NCBI GenBank assembly: GCA_024449915.1
Contig: JAMZAV010001866.1
Coordinates: 1-64,000 of the forward strand
Length of the DNA: 64,000 bases
Source: Sweltsa coloradensis
Lineage: Eukaryota; Arthropoda; Insecta; Plecoptera; Chloroperlidae
Direction of reading: 5' to 3'
Both the position numbers and the translations under genes were made by a program. Shown in pieces: positions 1 through 12,091 of the stretch; the first letter of the stretch is position 1; each line of letters begins with the position of its first letter. The notes beneath the pieces were generated by a model. It was not told the DNA's origin, made no database searches, and saw only the letters and a list, made by a program, of their open reading frames with translations.

Positions 1-353
1 ATTTGAGGGAATTTTTCTAAATCTCTGATAGACTTGCACGTTTTTTTTGGCACAATCGATCAAATTTCTTATGATTATCGTACTTTTACGATTCTTTTTG
101 CAACTTTACTCCAAATCTTGATGAAACTTTATGGGAACTTTTTAAAATCACTGAATTATCTATTTTAAAAATTTTTTGGGAGACATTTGAATAAATATTT
201 CTCATAGAAATCGTACTTTTACGATTTACCCCCCCCCCCCCCCCCCCCCACCGATTTTGAATACGATATTTCGTGATTTTTGGGGCCCGATAAGCAACCA
301 CAAAAGCTCATCCATAAAACGCGACTGGAAAAAGCGTTAGCGAAGCGGCCTAG
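1..353 (+). mobile_element. Helitron/Helentron-like element (HLE-2 type), 3' part
   Basis: This is the 3' portion of a non-autonomous element related to those at 12.1-13.5 and 33.5-34.2 kb. It shares their text around 186-226 (an ATTTCTCAT block followed by a TCGTACTTTTACGATTT block). Its 3' end at 308-353 has the subterminal motif GCTCATCCAT, a hairpin with AACGC and GCGTT arms, and a terminal CTAG followed by T. A run of about 20 C at 231-250 interrupts it. The 5' end is missing or lies outside the window. No protein is encoded. Confidence 0.7.
229..250. repeat. poly-C tract
   Basis: An almost uninterrupted run of C inside the HLE copy. It replaces the sequence seen here in related copies, so it probably arose by slippage. 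Confidence 0.9.
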
Positions 354-2880
354 TTATTTTAAAACTTTGCTTGATCGGCAAACCCAGAAAATTTTCACAA
401 AAAATTCTGGATCATTTTTCTACTTCCGATTTTAAACCCCCAAAAGTTTAATTTTTGGGATGATTTTTTTATACAGAATATGACATAAAAGCACATTCTA
501 AACATTTCGATTAATTGTCTCCTATACACAAGCTTCGAAAATTACTACAATAAACCATTTGGTGTCACAGTTTTTACTGTGCATTACTGAAACATATACG
601 CACAATTAGAGTGCTCTGACATAGTCAAATCACACAAATCACAAAGACATTTAAAAAGTTGTTTAAGGAAATTGTAATTTGAGCTTTTTTTAGTATTTTG
701 GATTTATTAAGCTGTATAGATGACATTTCCACCATACAAATTGTTGTATACCCTGTAAGATGAATTTATAAAAAATATATTCCCGTCTCCCTTGATCCCC
801 ATCATCATTACCCCTAAACATAATCCGCGTCGTAGTACTAATCACCTAGACTAATGTCTTGACGTTAAGCTTGAAACTAATCGCGGTATAGTGCTGATTA
901 GCGGATCAAGATGTTATTATACCGACACCGGTTCATTCCTACTCATACTGGGCTAGTTGTAATCAAAAAATGTTTTATAATGACAATCGACGCGGGTATC
1001 CCGACAGCCAAGTTTAATTATTGACTCGGGCCTGAAAGCCTACGACAAGTTTAAACCAAATCAGTGGTTCGAGGATTGGCAAATATATGTAGAAAAAATT
1101 GCAATTGAATTCACAATTCCATTTAATTTTTGTTTGTTGCAAGGCAAACTTGGCATAATACACTGGAGAATATATATATATTTTTTTTTAGAAAGTTGTA
1201 TAAAATTTACAACGCCGTAGAAAGTTAACAACATTTGAATAAGTAAAATAGCACTCAAGGTATATAATTTTTTAACTTTTAACTTTTTTTATGTAAATTA
1301 AAAATATATTACTTTGATGTAAAAATAATTTGAATTCAAATTTAAATCAAAAACACTTTTTTACTTTACATTGTTACACCTTCTTTGAAAGCTGAGAATG
1401 CACTTGTAAAGGCCTGCCTTGAATCATTCTATTGTTGTTATCATTTTGAGATCTTATAAAGAAACTGTTATTTCTTGAATATCTGTATTGCCGGTAGGCT
1501 TTGAACGTTTAGATCCTCACAACTCATTATCATGTTTTGTTGTTTGTGTGTATTTTTGTATTCAATTGTTTGTTTCATTCCTAAGTATCCCACCACACTT
1601 GTGGTTTGCTGTCCAATATTTTGTGAAAATATCTTCAGAGGAAGGGCTTTGTAGTATATTATGTTTAATAAGCCTATAAGTAAGTTTCTTAATTTCAGAT
1701 TGTTTTCTTTTTTTTACGATAAGTATTGGCAAAGTTTTTGAAAGTTCGAGATGCCAGATGGGAAAGATGGGGCAGTTTTTGGGGGTTGGTGAAAGTTTAG
1801 TTTTCGCGGTGCGCGCGTTCTTCTTTAAGCGCGCCTGGTGGCCAATGCGTCGTTCATTCATTAAAAGTTTTTAATTTTTTACTCTCTCGATGAAAGGAAA
1901 AGTTAGTTTAGTAAACATTTCGAAAATTTATCCACGAGTTTGGGTCCGGGTCTCTAAGGAGGCGGGGAGGGGGCAAAGAGTGAAAAGAATGGCGAGTTCT
2001 GATGTAGAAAATGTGTTTCGTTGCACGCACGTAATTATCAAACACACCCGTAAGAAGGGTGGACTAACGAGTTGATGTATTCTGCCCACTAGGGCAGAAA
2101 TACGTTTAATATTCATAATTCTTCGTTATATCACAGACAGGTGGTTTATTATACTAATTTTAAACACCCAAGTATTCCAAGCTTCAGGTAAATGTAAAAA
2201 AAAAGAACGTCTATTTTTTTCTTTTTCACTGACTAGTGCGGCCAAACTTTTAAAAGTAGAACTGAATTGTTAAGGTAAATTATTAACTATCCAATTTTAA
2301 TTGTATTTTAATCAAGGTGCGATTAGCTGGGAAGTACCGTGAACAATAAAAACAAATTGCAATACTTTGAAAATACGTATCCACCATGCAGTGCGTCTTG
2401 CTATAATGGAATCCCCCCACAGTTCCCACCGCCCTCTCTGATCAGTCGTCTCTAACTTCTTATAACTCGACTTACTTATTAGATTTACAAATCCAAACAG
2501 CAGCACTGCTGCGCTGGATTTTTCTACCACGGAGTTTTTTTCGCCAACAATATTTCCGGTTCGTTTCGTGTAACCGCATCACAACAAACACGATAACCAA
2601 CCCAGAAACCGCCACGGAACGTTCGGTGGTGGCGTCTTAGAAAAACAAGATGGATAACTCGATTCCATACAAGTTTGGAAGTTGGGCGACTACTATACCT
2701 CTCCATGGTCGAAACACGTTCAAGTATTAGGCTGGTTTATTTATTATTCTTCTTATTACATTATGTCAAAGACTATCTTTCCATGTAAGATTTTATACTG
2801 TGTATATTTCTAAAAATGTATTATAATATCCATATTGACATTGTAAATTATTATTAACATATGAATGAGAAAGACTGTAT
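354..2880. other. no gene seen; unique AT-rich DNA
   Basis: No coding exon, RNA gene or clear element is recognisable. Bases around 370-470 resemble the TTGATCG-CAAATC repeat family also seen near 2.9, 41.5, 44.9 and 53.75 kb. Short frames at 1562-1861 and 2312-2706 have no coding support; the stretch from about 2380 to 2700 is somewhat richer in GC. Confidence 0.5.
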
Positions 2881-2884
2881 GTTC

Positions 2885-3070
2885 GTTATTAAGATGGTTT
2901 TTTGAGTTCGGGCCAACTTTTTTACAATGTTTAATGCCCATTTGGAAATTCTCTTGATCGTCAAATCCAGCTTATTTCACAAACAGTCTAGATTACTTGT
3001 CGACCTCAATGTGTTCCCCAAAAAACTAGCATTTTTGGGTTCTTCTTGAGAGATCATTAATCGAAAACAA
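2885..3070 (+). repeat. dispersed repeat, TTGATCG-CAAATC family
   Basis: Bases 2903-2985 match the reverse complement of about 44915-45005 closely. Both contain GCTCGGGCCAAC or GTTCGGGCCAAC, a TGCCCATTT block and GATCGTCAAATCCAGCT. Weaker relatives are at 370-470, 9510-9590, 41510-41590 and 53735-53800. The ends are not defined and no protein is encoded. It is probably an old DNA transposon or MITE family. Confidence 0.55.
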
Positions 3071-4860
3071 TAATATCAACACTGAAGTATTTCTGATTTA
3101 ACTTAATTTTTATTCATTAACAGATATTATGGGTGCAAACAAGATTTTCCTTGATCAAAATGTAACACAAGCCATGTGACTTGATCCGGTTTTTACAAAT
3201 TTATTCTTCCTCAAAATACTCAAATTGAATTTATTCCTCGACAAACAATTGTTATGCAAATCCCAATATATTATTTGCGTGAAAACACAAACACAACTTA
3301 ATACGTTACATCGAAAAAACGTAAGTCTCCGGTACAAACTAGGTGTAAATACAAAATTAATCGTTTGTATAACTTTTTAATACTTAGATCCATCCATTAA
3401 TATTGAATGTTTTACATTTTCCCATACAATTAATTTGAATGTTGTACTCGGAATCGTCTTTGTGGACTTACAGTAGTTGACGTGAAGAAAAATGACGCCC
3501 CGATAAACGAGTTGACAGAATTCTATATAAATTTCCCTTTTCGGTGCGTTACGGTCCAATTTTAAATCCCCTCGTCCGAAAATAAAGCCGTTTGTAGACT
3601 AGCGCTGGGTGAACTCGAGAGCTATTTGTTGTATTGGAATCCAACATCGAAATAGAGATTTCGCGTTACTCAGAGGTTCTCAAGTCGATGCCAAAGAACT
3701 TTGAAGTGGCGGAATCCGAGGGCTTTGCCTTTCAATCCCTTTGGACTTTTCCCGTCGTTTGATCCTCTGCCGCTAGGTGAAAAGTCGCCCGGGAAAGTTG
3801 GTTCGCACTTTATCAAAACCTCGAGGAGAGGTGAACTGTGACGTTACTGCCTTGGGGTACACTCGTGGTCAAAAGGTTGTGTTCGACCCTTTTTGAAGTG
3901 TTCTTTAGAGAGGACTTTATACCAATATATTATAATCCAAACTGTGAGCCAGTGTTCGTGAGCCATGATTGTATGAGCTTTGCCATTAGTTTGTCTGACT
4001 GTTACCAAGTTTCAGTAATAAAAATTACAATTACACAATAGTTAAAGATAACTATCGGAATTATTTAATTCTTAAAACAAACACCTTTATAAATTTTATT
4101 TTTGTGGCATTTTGAATACTGCTGCCATTTTGTACTTTTCTTTTTAAAACTTTTTTCAGAATTAAAATGCATTCTTAATCTGAATCAGAAATAATGTCAT
4201 CATTTATGAGAGCAGGGCGAACTATTTTATTAAATTCATCAACGTAAAATATTGTAAATAAGTGTACATCAATGTCAAAGATACTAATATATTTATCCTC
4301 CGCGCAAAGCTTCTTGGAATCTAACTTGTTTGTATGTCAGAATTAGTATGAAGATTATCATGCCTGTTTCAAATGAATTTGTTTATTTATCTTTTATAGG
4401 TACTCCCTCTACTAAAATTTTATGTCTTGCGCATTGTCGCACTAGATTGAGTTGTCTCAAGCCACTTTGACATCCTACAAGAAGCTTTATGAAACGTCCT
4501 CACTAACGTCCTCTCCTAAGCCAACACTTAACAGTTGTCTGTCCGTACATCTCAGCCTAATCCATATTTAACCGTTTCCTCCCCATCCGTCTGAGCAGTT
4601 TTTGCTTGTGATGTTGTGTGCGGAGATTAGAGGGGGGACATATTGCAGGCTCGGCGAGGCCGTTACAAGCGGGACAATAACCCGTCGCCCGCCGGCCGGC
4701 CATGCATCAACGTCTCACTTATTACAGTTTCTTCTGGTCATAACTCAACTCCGTCGTCTCTCTCTTTCTTGACGTACCGGACGATCCGGGACGCAATGTA
4801 CGGGTACCGCTAATAGTTACCTTTCTACAATAACATCCGGTACGGATATTGGAGAACGCG
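3071..4860. other. no gene seen; includes GC-richer stretches
   Basis: No recognised gene. Bases 3590-3840 and 4560-4810 have more GC and CpG than their surroundings. They could be a conserved non-coding or regulatory stretch, but no reading frame across them is longer than about 70 codons. I see no repeats shared with the rest of the window here. Confidence 0.4.
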
Positions 4861-4864
4861 TTAA

Positions 4865-5349
4865 AGGGGTGTTCACCCGCTAAACTAAAAAAACAAAAAC
4901 ATTTAGGCTAGTTATACCAAACGTGGTAATTTTCGAGCTAGGTCCCAACGGCCAAGAATTTCCCATTTTCCGAATCTCCCCCCCCCCCCCCCCCCCTCAT
5001 AGATAATCTTTGAGCCCCGTGACCGTGACCGTGACCTTGGAGGATTTTGGTTAAAAAAATATTGGCTATCATTGACTCGGCTACCTTTTCTGTAAATCCT
5101 GTACGTTTCGTTTTTGTCATTTGGGAAAGTGGATCGGTCAAAATATGCAATAATTTCGTATAACGGACATTTTTGCGTGTTTTTGTGTCTATTTGACATT
5201 GTGCACAGTTTCAATACACCATTGACTAAATGCCAAGTTTAGATTGTGAAAAAAAACAATATGCAGGTTGAATTCGCCGAACGCAAATTTTCGCAAATTT
5301 CAGGATAGAAAAGCTTACAATTTCGAGTAACGTCATAGGTACAAGATAA
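4865..5349 (+). mobile_element. TTAA-target MITE (family T), copy 1, truncated
   Basis: The element starts AGGGGTGTTCACCCGC directly after a TTAA at 4861-4864. It is collinear with copies at 6844-7481 and about 8564-9110: all share TTTTCGAGCTAGGTCCCA, CCGTGACCTTGGAGGATTTTG and GGTCAAAATATGC. A poly-C tract lies at 4978-4996 and a CGTGAC triplication at about 5019-5036. Homology stops at 5349, exactly where a hAT-like terminus begins. The TTAA target suggests a Kolobok or piggyBac-type source, but no transposase is present. Confidence 0.75.
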
Positions 5350-5450
5350 CAGGGGCGGATTCAGGTGCTCTGTATAATGGGATGGGGGGTCTGCGGGGCG
5401 CGGCCCCCCGATTTTAAAAAGTAAGCTTTGTCAAAAACGTCCGTGGCTTA
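5350..5450 (+). mobile_element. hAT-like 5' terminus fragment
   Basis: CAGGGGCGGATTCAGG is typical of hAT-superfamily terminal repeats, and it is followed by a GGGGTCTGCGGGGCGCGGCCCC block common in such elements. The fragment begins abruptly at the point where the TTAA-family copy is broken, so it probably inserted there. I do not find the matching 3' terminus downstream, so it is treated as truncated. Confidence 0.5.
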
Positions 5451-6059
5451 AGTTAGAGGGTGGAATAAATACACTATTTTGGACATTTGTGCATTTTGTT
5501 GTCTACTATACTTACACTATTTCATATAATCTTGTTTCGAAATTATTTGTCTATCTTGTTTCACTACCTTGTTTCCACTACTAATTTGATTAATTCATCT
5601 CGTGCAATGGAAGGCGCATGCTGCACTTGACTTTAAAACGTTCCTGCTTCGTCCCACCTGTCAAAACAACTAATTATCTATTTCATCATCGGAGCCGGCA
5701 ATTAATTAACTGTGCTAGTTAGCGCTGTTTATTTACAAATCATACTCCGTAGCAATTAAATTAAAACGTTGCAGAGGAGGTAAATAAAATATACATTCCC
5801 CATGCAACGAGGTTATCAAAAGGTTTGATCAAAGCATTTACGCAAAGTGGTTTTGACGGTTTGTATACATACACTATACGGTGAAAACAGCTGTTTAATT
5901 AAATGCCAGAAGCGAGGCTGCAAAGTATAATTGCGCTGTATGATGATGATGGTAATTAGGCGTAATTCGGCAATGCCGGTCTTGCATCACTAGGTGGGCA
6001 TTACGGTCAAGTTCGGATGGGTCTCACGCGATTTGTTAACATGGCGGGTAGCGGTGTGT
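5451..6059. other. no feature recognised
   Basis: Ordinary AT-rich sequence without a supported gene or repeat. Confidence 0.4.
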
Positions 6060-6430
6060 GACGTGGGACTTTATTTATTTATTTATTATTTATTTATTTA
6101 ACGTCTATCCTATTCAGTTATAAAAACTGATTTACAAAGGAGGACAACTAAATAAATCTAATTACATAGAGTCAGAAACAACAATAAACTACATTTTCGT
6201 AAATATTTGAAATAGTAGCATTACAACAACAATGCATTAAACACAACAATTTTGGTAACACATAAAAATGATATTATATGCATTTAATGAATGAATCAAA
6301 TATAAAAAAGGGTGGAGAATGAAAAGAAAAGGAAAAAAAACATTAAAAAAAGAAAAACGAAAAGAAAAAAACTGATTTATTAGACTGAGACAGATGTCTC
6401 GGGTTCGACTATAGCCTGGGGCAGGATTCC
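6060..6430 (+). repeat. dispersed repeat with (TATT)n start, family F copy 1
   Basis: It opens with a TTTATTTATT microsatellite at about 6071-6101. TGATTTACAAAGG and CAACTAAATAAA follow, and further on AATATAAAAAAG and an A-rich tract with scattered G. The same order of blocks occurs at about 37230-37470. It may be the 3' end of a retroelement, but no coding remnant is visible. Confidence 0.5.
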
Positions 6431-6764
6431 TCTAAGTATTTACCCCAGATAAATACCTAGCCTGCAATCTGTTATCTGTGGTACGGGAATACTTCCTAAT
6501 GAAATGACCAAGCAGGTAGTGAAATGCGAGGTTAATAATTTACATGGCCTGGCCAAAAGTTAGAACTTTCTTTCAGGCCTTCTTGTTTTGACGTGAACAA
6601 TAAGTTTTGTGTTCTAAATTTTCTGTCTCTTTTAGTACCATAACATTAGTTCTTTCGTGCTCTCCCGATCTTCCCATGTCTTCCAGCTTTGCCACCTCCT
6701 TTCGACCCTCTTCTACATTCGTTCTCCGATATCAAATATTACTTTGTATCAAAATCCTCAAGAA

Positions 6765-7743
6765 GGCACTTCCCACTGCTCGTCAGCCCTATGTCTTGCC
6801 CATGACATATCTCGCAAGAAAGATCTGACTGATGAAAAATTAAAGGGGTATTTAACCTCTAAACTCAAAAAATATATTTCATTCAGGCTTACTAGTAATA
6901 AATTTAGCAATCAACAGAAAAATTATTGGGGCCACCATGACCTCCAAAAAATTGTCAAACATTACATTTTTCGAGCTAGGTCCCATCGGCAAAAATCTCC
7001 CATAAGAAATAACATGTGGACGATCTTTATGCCCCGTGACCTTGGAGGATTTTGATCCAAAAAAATATTGGCCATTATTGACGTACTCTACAGCCTTTTC
7101 TGTAAATTCTTTATATTTTGTTTTGTAATTTGGGCAAGTAGTTTGGTCAAAATATGCTGATAACCAAGATGGGGTGTGATTTTGGAATGCATATTTTTGC
7201 GTGTTTGAGGGTATTGGGCACAGTTTCAAGACACGATGTTACAAAGGGGCATTTTATATTGGTACTATATGCTCTAGTATCTATGTGGACCAAAAAAGAA
7301 GCAGGTTAAAGCTGATTTCTGAAATTTCTCAAAACACCAATTTTCGCAAATTTCTGGATAAAAAATCAAAAATTCGTGTTAAATCACAGTTACAAGATAA
7401 AAATTTTTAAACGGTCATTTGAGTGTTGTATTGTGCTATAGATCACGTGGTAAAAAATATTTTTTGGGGTTTTTAGCCCCTTTAAAGATAGTGCGTTGTA
7501 CTTTACACAAGGTTCTATGTTAAGCTTAGATCTATGCTTAGTGTGGCCTCAACAAGTTGATTTATAAACAATTTATTTTCTTTTAAAAAAAAACATCAAA
7601 TATACGCAAAGTATTGTCAAAACTGTTATTTTGTAAAAAAAATCTGCATTAAATCGCGTTAAAAAGAACTGAAAATTAATCGCATCAACTAGCATAGATA
7701 TAGCTTTATCCTTTGCAATCCAGCGTTATACCGGGAAGTGCCC
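6765..7743 (+). mobile_element. TIR element family I, interrupted by a TTAA-family insertion
   Basis: The outer segments 6765-6839 and 7486-7743 together match the reverse complement of the uninterrupted copy at 31635-32029. The termini are GGCACTTCCC and GGGAAGTGCC. The left segment shares TCTGACT-ATGAAA and the right shares AAGATAGTGCGT and GCTTAGATCTATGC with that copy. The element at 6844-7481 is inserted in a TTAA within it. No coding capacity is seen. This is a short non-autonomous DNA transposon of unassigned superfamily. Confidence 0.75.
6844..7481 (+). mobile_element. TTAA-target MITE (family T), complete copy 2
   Basis: This 638-base element starts AGGGGT and ends GCCCCT. TTAA flanks it on both sides (6840-6843 and 7482-7485). 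The host element's intact relative at 31.96 kb has a single TTAA at this position, so the boundaries and target duplication can be read directly. Internal text matches the copies at 4.87 and 8.56 kb. Open frames across it (6657-7055 plus, 6879-7229 minus) are not conserved as proteins among copies. A Kolobok or piggyBac-type parent is inferred from TTAA alone. Confidence 0.85.
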
Positions 7744-8563
7744 AGCACAAACATTACATTTTTTTCCTTCTCTACTAGAAATGTATTAACACTGTTACGG
7801 CGATATCCAGGCAGACTTCCTCCCGAAGATCAAATACATTGCGACTGAACTGACAGAGGCTAAACCCGAGGAAATCTTGTAATCTGTGTCACTAATGCCT
7901 GATTCCTGGAACTCACTAGGGCTTAGTTCCCGTCAAACAAGGCGCATGTCGTACTCGTATCCATAGAAACTATAAGCTGTAGATCTCGCCGTAATAAACC
8001 CACTTCAGCGGGACCGTGCAGAAAAAAACCTTTGCGCAAAGTGGAAATCTGTGTGATGTCGACAGACGGAAAATAGAGTTGGGTTTTAAAGTTGGGTTTC
8101 TCAAAATACTCAGATTGAGATTGGTATAAACAGGGTTTACTTTGCAACACTGCAAAGGTGTTCGTTCATTCACGAGGGCTGGTTTCTTCAAACGTATTTT
8201 AGTGGATTTATTAAGATTTCTTCCAGTGTTTTTTGTAAATTAAATTGATTATTAAAATATGATGAAATTACGTATTTTCATTGGTGGACTTCAATTTAAG
8301 AGGGCTGAACGAACCCAGTCGGCCCCGACGACATCAACGCGGGACAATGACCAACTACAGAGATGGCTAATTGAAAAAATAAAATGGCTAATTCCAACTA
8401 GGAACAATACACTTTAACGGATTTATAAGTCTATGTGCTACATGTAAAACCTTCTGATTCTGCATTGGAAGCAACATTTAGTTAGTAAAATTTTAAGAAG
8501 GAATCCTTTGTGATTTTAAGCTGGTATGCAGCATACCAGACGGGGGTGCATGGGGTGGGAGAG
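7744..8563. other. no gene seen; SINE-B trace and small hairpin
   Basis: Bases 8300-8390 weakly resemble the middle of the SINE-B family (GGCCCCGACGACATC then ACAATGACCAACT). TGGTATGCAGCATACCA at 8522-8538 is a short perfect palindrome. No reading frame is convincing. Confidence 0.35.
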
Positions 8564-9110
8564 TAAAAGGTGTATTCACCCGCTAAACTAAAAAATGTAT
8601 TTCATTCAGGCCAACTAGTTATGAATTTAGAAATTAATAGAAAAATTATTGGGTCCATCATGACTCGATTTTTTTTGTCAAACTTGCTATTTTTCGAGCT
8701 AGGTCCCATCAACAAAAATCTTCCATAATAAATAACTTGGGGACGATCTTTATTCACCGTGACCTTGGTGGATTTTGATCCAAAAAATATTGGTCATTAT
8801 TGATGCACTGAACAGCCTTTTCTGTAAATCCTCTATATTTTGTTTTGTAATTTGGGCAAGTGGTTCGGTCAAAATATGCTGATTACCAAGAATCGTTGTG
8901 ATTTTGGAATGCATATTTTTGCGTGTCTGAGTGTATATTTGTGCAGAGTTTCAAGAAAGGATGCTATATAGGGCCATCTATGTGGAACAAAATAGAAGCA
9001 GGTTAAACTTAAAAACGATTTAAGAAATTTTACAAAACGCCAATTTTCGCAAATTTTTTAATTAAAAAAACTGAAAAATTCGTGTAAAATCACAGTTACA
9101 AGATATAATA
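8564..9110 (+). mobile_element. TTAA-target MITE (family T), copy 3, degraded
   Basis: The left end reads AAAGGTGTATTCACCCGCTAA, a decayed form of the family start. The body is collinear with copies 1 and 2 (GAGCTAGGTCCCATC, TGACCTTGGTGGATTTTGATC, CGTGTCTGAGTGTAT) up to TCACAGTTACAAGATA. The 3' terminus is absent. The three copies lie in the same orientation within 4.3 kb. Confidence 0.7.
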
Positions 9111-9820
9111 TTTTGTTTCCTGCACAAAAATAGATGTCAGAAATGTCTCCCGAGATTGTTTGTTAATCGATTAATCCATGTCGATGTCCAGCTATTAATA
9201 TGACACATGCATCGCTCACGTATTTGCTTGAGTGAGTACACGTGCAGACTACTAACAGCCACAGTATGCCAGGGCCACGAGTCTCCCACCGAAATACACT
9301 AATAACACTACACTTACATCAACGCTGAGTCGACCTTCACCCGGCAATCTCCGACGAATCAAATTAGGAACAAAAACTTTAATTTAGACGCAAGGTTGGG
9401 AATACTGTAATATAATACGTTAGGAACGAAATGATAATTGCATAGGTTTTGTGTTAAGCATGGGGAGATCCGGACGAAATGAATTTGTTGCTGGTTGGAT
9501 GAGCTCTCCACATTTTATTTGTTACAATGTTAAATGTTCACTTAAAAACTGCTTGATCACTAAATTCAGCGAATTTTTGACCATCCACTTGCTTTCAAAG
9601 TTTCAATCTAAAAAAATAATATTCTTTGGGTATTATGGTTATGTGCATGTCGCGATCAGAGAACATTTCAACTTTTCAAATAATTCTTTCCTACTCAAGC
9701 TTGGGAAATATAAACACAAAAAAACTAATTACAAAGCATGTAATATCTTGATGATAGAGACCAACAAGGTGGATCATTACAGTGAAGATTGTCCACTCTC
9801 GTTTATACCCTCGTTGTATC
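9111..9820. other. no gene seen
   Basis: A 164-codon open frame runs through 9451-9945, but its start lies in the TTGATCG-CAAATC repeat and its end in a small inverted-repeat element. Its composition is that of random AT-rich DNA, so I do not call it a gene. Confidence 0.45.
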
Positions 9821-9928
9821 TAGAGATGCGAATTAAAAATTTAAAAAACCGGCGGCCCGGCCCGGCCCGAGGCCCAAAAATAAATAAGAAAAGCGACCCG
9901 GCCTTTCGGGCCAAAATTCCTATCTCTA
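9821..9928. mobile_element. short MITE with TAGAGAT termini
   Basis: The left end is TAGAGATGCGAATT and the right end is AATTCCTATCTCTA, giving imperfect inverted repeats of about 14 bases around a GC-rich centre made of GGCCCGG units. Termini of this kind occur in hAT-superfamily MITEs. No target duplication is evident. Confidence 0.5.
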
Positions 9929-9944
9929 ATGTGGCCCAAGATTG

Positions 9945-9980
9945 AGGGCGCTGAGTTGGCCCAACTCAAACGCGCCCTCA
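9945..9980. repeat. GC-rich hairpin palindrome
   Basis: GAGGGCGCTGAGTTGG is followed by its imperfect inverse CCAACTCAAACGCGCCCTC. It can form a stable stem-loop immediately beyond the short MITE. Confidence 0.7.
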
Positions 9981-10320
9981 GGTGTTGATGATTTCTGCTG
10001 AACGGTTGGTAATATCGTTACCAAATTTTGCATTGATGTTAATAAAGTACTTTTCTATCGATATCAATTCACTTGGTTACAAAAAATATGCCTTAAAGAT
10101 CCATTGCGAGACATAAATCCAAAACATGGATTTCAATTCAGGAAATTCCCATCAAACCGCTTATCTTACGATTTACCAATTACCTCTCCGCATTCACATT
10201 GATTTAAACGTTAATGAATGAATGAAATGTGAAATGAATAAAATGAACGTTAATGAAAATTTGCATTCAAAAAAAATCTGTACACTTGGAATAAAGTCCC
10301 GAAGTTGACCAAAACTAATA

Positions 10321-11391
10321 GTGCGGTGGTCGAAGGCTAAAAAGACGCATATTTCAGCTTTGACCCATACAGGCGGTACTATTTCGCGAAACCAAAATAA
10401 AATCGTCGGCTACTTAATCACACACTAGAAAAATGACGTTGTGGTCTCGAAATGCGTGTACGTCATAGATTTACGACGCCATCTTGGATGTGCGGCGTCG
10501 ATCGCACTTTGCGTTATAAATCATGTTGTTAATTCTGTAATTTTTAGATTAGAAAAATGAAATGTAGTGCGTTGTATTCACAAGACATGGGCGTACATCA
10601 TGTTAAAATTTATTTTGGATGGCAACAATAAGTCAAGGTGAAAAATCAACAATTGCGGGGAAAATTAACATTTTCAGAATTACACTAAAATGTTCTATAT
10701 TTTTTTACAGTTAAACCATCAACATTTTCTTAAGACACGGGGATAGATTTTAATTGCGGAATTTATTTGTGAACACGTCCGTATTTTTCATTTTGCTTAA
10801 ATGCAAATACTTTGGTCGCTTTGGTGGTAACGTGATGAAAAGCGTAGCGTGCGGCAAACTACAAAACTGGTCGAATCCTTATTGTTGGATGCATTGTTAT
10901 ACAGATCCTGGCCAATAGAGACGTGGAATCTTGACCTGGTCAAGTTTTCTCTTCCTATCCTGTTAGTGTTTACCTTAAGGATAAAAATAATCTTGGGTAG
11001 ACATTTGTAATTTTGGGCAAAATATTTTTACGACGCCATCTTGTTTTAGGCATATGCATATAGTACACGCTTTTGATTTTCATTTGTTTTCTATTATAAT
11101 TATGACAGTTTTAACAAATCTGACGTGTTATTTGGATTTTTTCATAAAATTTCCTATTTATTGAAACAAATTTTGTCAGCCTGGGACTATTATGAGATTA
11201 TTTGTAGGAAATTACATTTTATTAGTCCTTCAGCCAAGTACAATATTTAAGAGTGTTTGATGACGGACGAATAAATGTTCACATATTCATAAATAATGTT
11301 ATTGGAAAATTATTTGTTCATAGAGTTGTCTTAGGTTTGTCCCATGACACTAATGGTAGCCATTTTACAAGATGGCCACCAAATATATTGT
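10321..11391 (+). repeat. left long terminal inverted repeat
   Basis: It matches the right arm over its whole length with few differences. One is a block of about ten extra bases near 10335-10350. Within the arm, TTTACGACGCCATCTTG occurs twice, near 10470 and 11028. The arm ends at the block GGTAGCCATTTTACAAGATGG. Confidence 0.9.
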
Positions 11392-11989
11392 ATAGACATT
11401 TATGATAGAAAGTTAAATTGGGTAAACATATAATAGTTCTTATCGATCATTGGAAAACGAATTTCCATTACGACCATTACAAATAAAACGCAGTGACAGT
11501 AATGGCGACCATTTTAGAAGATGACCGCCAAATATATTCTTCTTAACGTAGTCTTTTAACAGGATCTTGAAATTTAATACACACATGGGGCATGATATTA
11601 GAATCAGGTTTTTTTTATGTAGCCATATGAAATTGGCGCTGTGGAAGCCATTTTGCGAAATTAAATGTTTGGTTTAGATTTTGTAATGTACAATGCTTCT
11701 TGTTTTATGTGCATGATAGGACAAACGCTTTTGAATAGCTTTCAAATAAAACCAACTAATTTGTAAATATTTTACTTGCATTGAGATGTAATGTATACTT
11801 TGCACGAATGAATATTCACGAAATTACTAAATTGGTTATGCCAACTGGTACCTTATGAGCAGAGGTAAGGTATTTGTGGTAAGAACGTAATTTTACCTTA
11901 TATCCTGCATTGGTCCTACTGTGTAAATTTGAGATTGCCTTATTTTTAAAACAATCCAATTGCATGCCCCATGTGTATTCGTATTCATG

Positions 11990-12091
11990 CATTCTGCTCG
12001 ATCGTAATTACTCACATTAATTTGTACAACGCTCCGGAGAAAATTAAAAATGAAATATGCGAATTCTAAAATACACAAAATACTGACATTT
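11990..12091 (+). repeat. inner palindromic element, left arm
   Basis: This stretch (ACTCACATTAATTTGTACAA, then GAGAAAATT and ATGCGAATTCTAAAAT) recurs inverted at about 13660-13800. It recurs again as both arms of the palindromic element at 58.25-58.69 kb. HLE-2 copy 1 begins immediately after it. Confidence 0.75.

Noticed and set aside
9451..9945. Plus-strand open frame of 164 codons
   Set aside because: It begins in a dispersed repeat and ends inside a short MITE, has random AT-rich codon use and gives no recognisable protein.
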